Shown piece by piece: positions 5,956 to 10,742 of a stretch of 10,742 bases of DNA. The position numbers and the translations under genes were made by a program. This DNA comes from Holophagaceae bacterium (GTDB lineage Bacteria > Acidobacteriota > Holophagae > Holophagales > Holophagaceae). How positions within the stretch are numbered: position 1 is the stretch's first letter; the number at the start of each line of letters is the position of its first letter. The stretch is taken from contig DPRT01000013.1 in assembly GCA_003538615.1 (NCBI GenBank), positions 1,135-11,876 on the forward strand, read 5' to 3'. Under the pieces are notes generated by a model. That model saw only the letters and a list, made by a program, of their open reading frames with translations, ran no database searches and was not told the DNA's origin.

Positions 5956-6581
5956 TGGCGCCGGGTGTGGACTGGCGCCGCCGCGCCCTCTGGCTGGCGG
6001 GGCTCACCATCGCCTACAACCTCATCGAGGGTCTGGTCTCCATGGCCTTCGGCTGGGCCGACGAGTCCGTGGCCCTCTTCGGCTTCGGCGCCGACAGCTT
6101 CATCGAGGTGGCCTCCGCCGCCATCGTCCTATGGAAGCTGCTGGACCACGGCAGCCTCGAACGGGAGCGCAAGGCCACCCGCACCATCGGCTGGCTGTTC
6201 CTGGGCCTGGGGGCCGGCGTGGCCGCCGGGGCGCTGCTCCAGCTCGCCGCCCGCGAGCACCCGCCCACCACGGTGCCAGGCCTCGTGATCTCGGCCCTGT
6301 CCCTCTCCTTCATGGTGTTCCTGTGGCGCGCCAAGCTCCGCGCCGCCAAGGCCCTGGACAGCGCCACCGTGGAGGCCGACGCGGCCTGCAGCCGCGCCTG
6401 CATCCAGCTCTCGGCCGTGCTCTTCGCCGGAAGCCTGGCCTTCCTGCTGGCGCCCGCCCTGTGGTGGGTGGATGCGGCGGCGGCCCTGGCCCTGGCCCTG
6501 CTCATCGCCCGGGAAGGCTGGGGCATGGTGAAGGCCGCGCGGAGCGAACACTTCACCGGCGGCTGCGGGTGCGGGCATTGA
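5952..6581 (+). CDS. Small cation-efflux-like membrane protein
   Basis: A 209-residue protein with about six membrane spans (near 13-33, 37-62, 79-99, 109-126, 150-169, 170-188). The second span carries D48 and E52 in GFGADSFIEV, the position of the metal-binding acidic pair in cation diffusion facilitators. Span five begins EADAACSRACIQLS, with cysteines C146/C150 where classic members have His/Asp. The last span, WWVDAAAALALALLIAREGW, is typical of short CDF-like 'cation transporter' proteins. The cytosolic C-terminal domain of full-size CDF proteins (about 300 residues) is absent; instead the chain ends in CGCGH, a possible metal-binding tail. The substrate is not predictable; a soft divalent or monovalent metal is a guess from the Cys. 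It starts at the ATGA overlap with the HATPase gene; a second ATG follows directly at 5955-5957. It ends flush against the convergent DUF190 gene. Confidence 0.75.
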   Translation: MMAPGVDWRRRALWLAGLTIAYNLIEGLVSMAFGWADESVALFGFGADSFIEVASAAIVLWKLLDHGSLERERKATRTIGWLFLGLGAGVAAGALLQLAAREHPPTTVPGLVISALSLSFMVFLWRAKLRAAKALDSATVEADAACSRACIQLSAVLFAGSLAFLLAPALWWVDAAAALALALLIAREGWGMVKAARSEHFTGGCGCGH

Positions 6582-6911
6582 TCAGGAGCGGACCTGCTCG
6601 TTGATGAAGCCGCACTCCGCAGGCATCCGCACATAGAACATGGACTGGCCCTCGCGCTCGATGAAGGCCAGGAGACGCTCCGCCTCCGCTTCGGTGGCCA
6701 TGAAGGTCACTTCCACCGGTAGATCCCCCGCCAGCTCGATGAAGTGGTCGGCGTGGATGAGCCCGTGGCGGCCGAACCCGGCGATGGCCTTGAAGGCGGT
6801 GCCGCCCTTCAGGCCGAGGTTGCGCGCCTCTTTCAACAGCCACTCGTAGACCAGGAGCCCGTGCCGGGTCCGGTCCTCCTGGACGTAGAAGATGAGGTAG
6901 ATGCCTTTCAT
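6582..6911 (-). CDS. DUF190 family protein (PII-like fold)
   Basis: A 109-residue cytosolic protein that begins MKGIYLIFYVQEDRTRHGLL and contains KEARNLGLKGGTAFKAIAGF and an FIELAGDLPVEVTF strand. This is the DUF190/COG1993 pattern: a small alpha/beta protein with a PII-like ferredoxin fold. DUF190 genes are often found beside crcB, and here one follows crcB by 20 bases, in the same direction; a role with the fluoride channel is therefore likely, but the molecular activity is not established. The ATG is supported by AAGGAGG at 6917-6923 with a 5-base spacer. It is the last gene of the minus-strand row and its TGA directly abuts the stop codon of the convergent transporter gene. Confidence 0.85.
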   Translation of the reverse strand: MKGIYLIFYVQEDRTRHGLLVYEWLLKEARNLGLKGGTAFKAIAGFGRHGLIHADHFIELAGDLPVEVTFMATEAEAERLLAFIEREGQSMFYVRMPAECGFINEQVRS

Positions 6912-6916
6912 GGCGC

Positions 6917-6923
6917 CCTCCTT
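6917..6923 (-). promoter_or_regulatory. Strong ribosome binding site of the DUF190 gene
   Basis: AAGGAGG on the minus strand, 5 bases before the ATG. It is among the strongest Shine-Dalgarno sequences in the window and lies in the 20-base crcB-DUF190 gap. Confidence 0.8.
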
Positions 6924-6931
6924 GGGGCTTG

Positions 6932-7318
6932 TCAGGCTTTCACGAACGCCTTGACCGTCAGCAGGCCCAGCAGGGTCATGCCCAGCGAGCCCGCCAAGTG
7001 GGTGGCCACGTGGGCCGCGGCCCAGGCGTACTCCCCGCGGGTGAGCAGGTGCATCGCCTCCGCGGAAAAGGTGGAGAAGGTGGTGAGCCCACCCAGGAAG
7101 CCCGTGACGATGAGGAGCCTGGCTTCAGGCGCCAGGCCCGGATGCTGGGCGAACACAGCCACGGCCACGCCCACAAGGTAGCCCCCCAGCAGGTTCGCCG
7201 CCAGGGTTCCCAGCGGCAGCGGCGTGAGCATCGGGTTCAGAAGGGCCCCCAGCCCCCAGCGCAACCAGGCGCCCAGGGCCGCCCCGATGCCCACCGCCAG
7301 AAACGAATAGATGCCCAT
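6932..7318 (-). CDS. crcB: Fluoride channel CrcB/Fluc
   Basis: A 128-residue, four-span membrane protein of the CrcB/Fluc family, which works as an antiparallel dimer to let toxic fluoride leave the cell. The family marks are plain: [13 protein letters not shown] near the N-terminus (R20), the pore Asn N42 in [14 protein letters not shown], and [12 protein letters not shown] at 76-87 with F81 and F84 at the phenylalanine positions. Length is normal. The start ATG has GAGGG 8 bases upstream. It lies 23 bases after the deacetylase gene, so there is no room for a fluoride riboswitch in front of it; expression seems to come from the upstream promoter of the row. DUF190 follows 20 bases downstream. 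Confidence 0.96.
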   Translation of the reverse strand: MGIYSFLAVGIGAALGAWLRWGLGALLNPMLTPLPLGTLAANLLGGYLVGVAVAVFAQHPGLAPEARLLIVTGFLGGLTTFSTFSAEAMHLLTRGEYAWAAAHVATHLAGSLGMTLLGLLTVKAFVKA

Positions 7319-7341
7319 GCCTGTGCCCTCGATCCACCCTA

Positions 7342-8250
7342 TCAGCGGGCCAGTTCACCCGCCTTCACGAAGCGCACCTGCGCCTTGCTGCGGGGCACCA
7401 GCTTCTCCAGGGCCTCCACCGTCTCGGGGTAGATGTGCCCGATGATGAGCACCGAGCCATCCTTCTCGGCGAGCTTGAGGGCCCGTTCCCACTGCTTTTC
7501 CATTTCGGGGAAGGCCTTGTCGTCATCCAGGAAGACGCGCCGTTCCACGGCGGGGATGCCCAGCTGCTCAGCCATGGCAAAGGCCACGCTGTCCTTCTCC
7601 GTGCGGCTGTCCACGAAGAAGCATTTCCGGGCCTTGACCTCCTGAAGCACCCAGCCCATGCGCGTGCGGTCCGGCGTGATGCGGCTGCCCATGTGGTTGT
7701 TCACGCCTGTGCGATGGGGAATCTCATCCAGGGCCATCCGCACGCGGCGGCGGACCTCGGTCTCGCTCAGGTTGTAGAGGATGGCGTTGGGGCCCGGATC
7801 GCGGCCCGGCCCCGGATAGCCGATGGGCTCCATGGGCAGGTGCAGCATGACCTCCTTGCCCAGGCGGTGGGCGATGTCAGCGCTGTCGCGGGTGAACTCC
7901 TGGTAGGGCAGCACCGCCACGCTGAAGGGCACAGGCAGGCTGCAGAGGCGCGTCACCAGCTCCGGCTGCACGTAGCCCAGGTCGTCGATGACCAGGGCGA
8001 GGCGGGGCAGCGGGCGTTCCGGTTCGAGGCTCTGAGGCCTGACGGCCTCAGAGGATGGCTTCGCCTTCGGCTCAGCGGATTTCTTTTCGGGCTTTTTGGG
8101 TTCGGGGGCTTCCCGCTTGGCCGGCGCCTCGCGCCTACCGCAGCCCTGCTGCCCCAGCACCAGCCCGGCGCCCAGGCCCAAGGCCAGCATGAGGACGGCC
8201 CAGCCCGCCAGGGCCAGGGTGGAGGTGCGCTTGCCCCTGCCTCGGGCCAA
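7342..8250 (-). CDS. Divergent polysaccharide deacetylase (YibQ / DUF610 family)
   Basis: A 302-residue envelope protein. A basic N-terminus (RGRGKR) and one hydrophobic span (about 11-33) anchor it in the inner membrane. A Pro/Lys/Glu/Ala-rich linker follows (about 39-80), then the NodB-like barrel from about 83 to the end. Motifs of the YibQ group are clear: [10 protein letters not shown] (84-93), VMLHLPMEP (134-142), GVNNHMGSR (182-190), FFVDSRT (211-217) and FLDDD (240-244). Proteins of this group are thought to act on cell-wall or surface polysaccharide; the reaction is not proven. The only start before the anchor is TTG at 8248-8250, two bases after the stop of the S41 gene, with a weak upstream AAGG, so translational coupling is likely. 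A later start would lose part of the basic segment. A perfect 10-base inverted repeat lies in the linker coding part (8030-8053). Confidence 0.88.
   Translation of the reverse strand: MARGRGKRTSTLALAGWAVLMLALGLGAGLVLGQQGCGRREAPAKREAPEPKKPEKKSAEPKAKPSSEAVRPQSLEPERPLPRLALVIDDLGYVQPELVTRLCSLPVPFSVAVLPYQEFTRDSADIAHRLGKEVMLHLPMEPIGYPGPGRDPGPNAILYNLSETEVRRRVRMALDEIPHRTGVNNHMGSRITPDRTRMGWVLQEVKARKCFFVDSRTEKDSVAFAMAEQLGIPAVERRVFLDDDKAFPEMEKQWERALKLAEKDGSVLIIGHIYPETVEALEKLVPRSKAQVRFVKAGELAR
8030..8053. repeat. Perfect 10-bp inverted repeat inside the deacetylase linker
   Basis: CTCTGAGGCC, a 4-base TGAC loop, and GGCCTCAGAG. It encodes residues 66-74 of the low-complexity linker. There is no T-run on either side, so it is not an ordinary terminator. 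The length and perfection of the stem are notable in coding DNA. Confidence 0.75.
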
Positions 8251-8252
8251 AG

Positions 8253-9413
8253 CTAGGAGGCCTTCGCGGGAGCCGGCGCGGCGGGCGCGGGGGCCTGGAG
8301 GGCCGTCAGCACCTTGGCCAGGGCGTCATCGGCCTCGGAGAGGCGCAGGATCTGGTCCGGGGCCAGCCCCTGGCGATCCAGCTTCTCGCCACCCGCGCCC
8401 AGCCAGCGGCGGGAGACCAGTTCCACGGCCCCGCCCTGCTTCAGGGGGAAGCGGCTGCGCTCCACGCCCAGGCCGGGAGTCTTCTCGCCGAACACCTTCG
8501 CGCCCCCCTTCTTCAGGCTGGCGGCCAGGACCTCGGAAGGGCCCAGGGTGGACCGGCCCACGAGGAGCGCCGAGCGGGTAAAGGGGGTCCCGGATCCGGC
8601 CACCGGCATGGGCCGGTCTGGCTTGCCGGCCTCCTGGAGGACGCCGAGGGTGCCCGTGGCACCCAGCAGACCCGCCACGGCGGCGGCTTCCTCCATGGAC
8701 CCCTTCGCACATTGGCGCAGGTCCAGGACCAGGGTGTGGCCATGATCCTGGGCCGCCAGGAGCTTCTTCAGTTCCTCGGCCCGGCCAGGGGTCAGGTCCG
8801 GCAGGGACACCATCAGGGCCTGGGCGCCCTGCTTGAGGGTGATGGGGGCTTTCGCCAGGTGCTGGCGTTGCAGGGTGGTCTTGGTGAGGTCGCCGGTGGC
8901 GTTGTAGCGGTAGAGATCCAGCGTCGAGCCTTCGGCGCCGCGGAGACGGCGTTCCAGGGCCCAGGCGCTGAGGCGGCCCACGGAATCACCGTCCACCTTG
9001 CGGATCACATCGCCTGCCTGGATGCCGGCCTTGGCGGCGGGACCGCCGGGCACCACCGCCAACACGGTGGCGTAGATGCCGCGCTTCAGCACCACCAGCC
9101 CGGCCTCGGCGGGGCCGGGATCCGGCAGGCGCAGATCCTCCGCCGTCAGGTAGGCATTCAGGGGATGGGAACGCTCCAGCACGGCCTGGACGCCGCCGGC
9201 CACCACCTTGTCCATGTCTGGGGCATCCACGTAGTTCTGCTGCACCAGGGAGAGCACATCCTGGATGTCGGAGAGGCCCGCGAGGGGATCCTGGGGCGCG
9301 GCCTTCACGCCAGGTTTCGGCTGGACCGGCTGGGCGCCCTGCCGGAGCACCGGCAAGGTGAACGCGGCCACCAGGGGGAGGGACAACACCGAGAGCCAGG
9401 TACGGGCATGCAT
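8253..9413 (-). CDS. PDZ/S41-family periplasmic protein, probably without protease activity
   Basis: A 386-residue protein with the layout of C-terminal processing proteases (CtpA/Prc). It has a signal-like N-terminus (about 5-20, WLSVLSLPLVAAFTL), a helical lead-in (45-95), a PDZ domain (about 104-165, with GGPAAKAGIQAGDVIRKVDG) and an S41-type fold (about 195-357, with LVLDLRQCAKGSMEEAAAVA and FGEKTPGLG). In active enzymes the nucleophile is the middle Ser of S-A-S-A-S-E and the base is Lys in F-G-K-G. Aligned on the shared S-E and G-E-x-T, this protein has STLGPSEV (288-295), so Gly291 sits at the Ser position, and Leu315 at the Lys position. It therefore looks like a pseudoprotease that may bind peptides or scaffold. 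The neighbouring yibQ-type gene follows after 2 bases, the order known from ctpA-yibQ pairs in proteobacteria. The tail (374-386) is Pro/Ala-rich. The ATG has GAGG only two bases before it, so the start is less certain. Confidence 0.85.
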   Translation of the reverse strand: MHARTWLSVLSLPLVAAFTLPVLRQGAQPVQPKPGVKAAPQDPLAGLSDIQDVLSLVQQNYVDAPDMDKVVAGGVQAVLERSHPLNAYLTAEDLRLPDPGPAEAGLVVLKRGIYATVLAVVPGGPAAKAGIQAGDVIRKVDGDSVGRLSAWALERRLRGAEGSTLDLYRYNATGDLTKTTLQRQHLAKAPITLKQGAQALMVSLPDLTPGRAEELKKLLAAQDHGHTLVLDLRQCAKGSMEEAAAVAGLLGATGTLGVLQEAGKPDRPMPVAGSGTPFTRSALLVGRSTLGPSEVLAASLKKGGAKVFGEKTPGLGVERSRFPLKQGGAVELVSRRWLGAGGEKLDRQGLAPDQILRLSEADDALAKVLTALQAPAPAAPAPAKAS

Positions 9414-9446
9414 GGCCTCAGTGTAGAGACTTCTTCGATCCCGCGG

Positions 9447-9764
9447 CTATGCCTTCAGATCGAGGGTGGCCTGGAGCAGCTCATCCTGGCTTTTGAGGAT
9501 CTTGAGGTTGGCCTTGTACATCACCTCGAAGCCCATGCCCTGCAGGGTCTCGGAAGCCAGGTCCACGTTCGAGCCGCCGGGCACGGGCGGGGCGGGATCC
9601 ACGGACAGGCCCTGGACCTGAACGCCGCCCTCCGCCTGGGCTGACAGGTCCAGCCGCTTGGCCTGGTAGCCCTCCGACCGCTGGTTGGCCACGTTGTTGG
9701 CCTGCACGGCCAGCCCCGCGCTGGCGGCGCGAAGCCCGGAAAGTGCGATGCCGAAGCCGTCCAT
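9447..9764 (-). CDS. Short flagellar basal-body rod-like protein
   Basis: A 105-residue protein made of the two conserved ends of rod/hook proteins (FlgB/FlgC/FlgG group) and little else. The N-terminal helix reads GIALSGLRAASAGLAVQANN with the signature ANNVANQRSEGYQ (22-34). The C-terminal helix (66-105) reads VDLASETLQGMGFEVMYKAN and then ILKSQDELLQATLDL, the usual C-terminal heptad pattern. A Pro/Gly-rich middle (about 44-65) links them. FlgB and FlgC are about 130-140 residues, so this one is short, yet it shows no sign of a frameshift. No other flagellar gene is nearby; it lies between ddl (37 bases) and the S41 gene (33 bases). It could be an orphan rod subunit or a paralogue with another envelope role. 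The ATG lacks a clear ribosome site. Confidence 0.75.
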   Translation of the reverse strand: MDGFGIALSGLRAASAGLAVQANNVANQRSEGYQAKRLDLSAQAEGGVQVQGLSVDPAPPVPGGSNVDLASETLQGMGFEVMYKANLKILKSQDELLQATLDLKA

Positions 9765-9792
9765 GGGAAGGGTATCGGCCCGGGCGACCCTG

Positions 9793-9816
9793 GCCTTGAG
9801 CCTAGCCTTGAGCCTT
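9793..9816. repeat. Tandem 12-base duplication across the ddl stop codon
   Basis: GCCTTGAGCCTA (9793-9804) is followed directly by GCCTTGAGCCTT (9805-9816): 11 of 12 bases repeat. On the minus strand the two copies read as GCTCAAGGC units on either side of the TAG stop of ddl (9802-9804). The stop codon arises at the junction, and the second unit encodes Ala-Gln-Gly again after the stop. Confidence 0.75.
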
Positions 9817-10742
9817 CCGGAACCAGTCGCTGCCGGACTGGAAGCCCTTCTGCTTGGCGGCGGTCTGGGCGTGGCGGGCCAGGGCCAGGTCGATGAGCCG
9901 GGTCAGCAGTTCCGCGTAGGGCACCCCGCTGGCGGCCATCATCTTGGGATACATGGAGATGCTGGTGAAACCGGGGATGAAGTTCAGCTCATTCAGGAAG
10001 ACCCGGCCACTGAGGCGCTCCAGGAAGAAGTCCACCCGGGCCATGCCGTAGCCGTCCGAGGTGGCGAAGGCCTTCGCCGCCAGCTTGCGCACCAGATCGG
10101 CCAGTTCCTCGGGGATATCGGCCGGAATCTCGGTGCGGCTCTTGCCGTGGAGGTACTTGTCCTCGAAGGTGTAGAACTCGTCCGCCACGATCACCTCGCC
10201 GGGCTTGGACACCAGGGGCTCGTCGCCGCCCAGCACCGCCACCTCGATCTCGCGGATGTCCAGCCCCTGCTCCACCAGCACGCGGCGGTCGAAGGTGAAG
10301 GCGCGGTCCAGGGCGGCTGCCAGATCCTCGGCCCGCTTCACCTTCTCCACGCCGATGCTGCTGCCCAGGTTGGCGGGCTTCACGAAGAGGGGCAGGCCCA
10401 GCTTCGCGCATTCCGCCAGGCAGACCGGCCGTTCGCGGTTCCAGCGCTCTTCCGTGAGTCCCACGTAGGGCACCACGGGCAGGCCTTCGGATTCCCACAG
10501 CCGCTTGGTGATCCACTTGTCCATGCCCGCGGCCATGGCCAGCAGCCCCGCGCCCGTGTAGGGCCGGTGCAGCAGTTCCAGGTAGCCCTGGATCTGGCCG
10601 TCCTCGCCCCCCGCACCGTGCAGGGCATTGAAGAAAAGATCCGGCAGGGGCGAGCCTTCGGCGCCCTTCTCCAGGGGCAGGAAGGGATGATCGCTGCGCT
10701 GCGGCAGCTCGCCGGCCGCCAGCCGCGCAAAGGGATCGCCCG
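9802..10742 (-). CDS. ddl: D-alanine-D-alanine ligase, N-terminus beyond the right edge
   Basis: About 312 residues of a cytosolic ATP-grasp enzyme that makes the D-Ala-D-Ala dipeptide for peptidoglycan. The frame is open to the right edge: the part before the internal Met at 10534-10536 contains NALHGAGGEDGQIQGYLELL and RPYTGAGLLAMAAGMDK, both typical of Ddl, so the Met is not the true start and roughly the first 60-80 residues are outside the window. Further motifs: LFVKPANLGSSIGVEKV (ATP loop), EIEVAVLG, the Lys-Tyr of EDKYLHGKS in the omega-loop region (seen in D-Ala-D-Ala rather than D-Ala-D-Lac ligases), GMARVDFF, and the Mg-binding end LNELNFIPGFTSISMYPKM. It is the most upstream gene in view of the row that also carries the S41 and YibQ-type envelope proteins, so it fits a cell-wall operon. 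Confidence 0.95.
   Translation of the reverse strand, partial: GDPFARLAAGELPQRSDHPFLPLEKGAEGSPLPDLFFNALHGAGGEDGQIQGYLELLHRPYTGAGLLAMAAGMDKWITKRLWESEGLPVVPYVGLTEERWNRERPVCLAECAKLGLPLFVKPANLGSSIGVEKVKRAEDLAAALDRAFTFDRRVLVEQGLDIREIEVAVLGGDEPLVSKPGEVIVADEFYTFEDKYLHGKSRTEIPADIPEELADLVRKLAAKAFATSDGYGMARVDFFLERLSGRVFLNELNFIPGFTSISMYPKMMAASGVPYAELLTRLIDLALARHAQTAAKQKGFQSGSDWFRKAQG

Noticed and set aside
7319..7341. Fluoride riboswitch before crcB
   Set aside because: The gap is only 23 bases, far shorter than the crcB-motif RNA, and it is preceded directly by coding sequence.
7435..8256. A 273-codon plus-strand open frame opposite the deacetylase
   Set aside because: Antisense shadow; the minus frame carries the YibQ motifs.
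9802..10536. Start of ddl at the Met at 10534-10536
   Set aside because: Conserved Ddl sequence (NALHGAGGEDG and RPYTGAG) continues in the same frame upstream to the window edge, so that Met is internal.

Overview
The window is a compact, GC-rich bacterial chromosome segment. Nearly all of it is coding and no mobile element, CRISPR array, tRNA or rRNA is visible. The envelope genes (S41-family protein, YibQ-type deacetylase, D-Ala-D-Ala ligase) suggest a diderm. Together with an orphan flagellar rod-like protein and a quinol-dependent nitric oxide reductase, they fit an environmental, respiring or facultatively anaerobic bacterium. My best guess is a Geothrix/Holophaga-like acidobacterium, but this is inference from gene content and base composition only.

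Left part, all on the minus strand. At 1-212 is the start of a small exported protein that runs off the left edge. At 289-2010 is a single open frame that joins a complete-looking IspH (last enzyme of the MEP isoprenoid pathway) to a UbiA-type membrane prenyltransferase domain. At 2107-3018 is an SPFH/prohibitin-type membrane protein, and at 3132-5303 a quinol-type nitric oxide reductase with its own intrinsic terminator at 3077-3104. The 211-base gap at 5304-5514 is unusually AT-rich and carries nested inverted repeats. It is the divergent regulatory region between the NO reductase and the next, plus-strand unit.

Middle part, plus strand. An RsbW/SpoIIAB-type HATPase (5515-5955) is translationally coupled by an ATGA overlap to a small six-helix cation-efflux-like membrane protein (5952-6581).

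Right part, minus strand, read from the right edge leftwards. A tightly packed row of six genes: ddl (truncated by the window edge), a 105-residue flagellar rod-like protein, an S41/PDZ protein whose catalytic Ser and Lys positions look replaced, a YibQ-type divergent polysaccharide deacetylase, the fluoride channel crcB, and a DUF190 protein. Gaps are 2 to 37 bases, so this is probably one operon. It ends back-to-back with the plus-strand transporter, with no spare base between the two stop codons.

The points most worth a second look are the IspH-UbiA fusion, the apparent S41 pseudoprotease kept in the ctpA-yibQ arrangement, the inverted-repeat island upstream of the NO reductase, and the palindrome just upstream of the ispH start.
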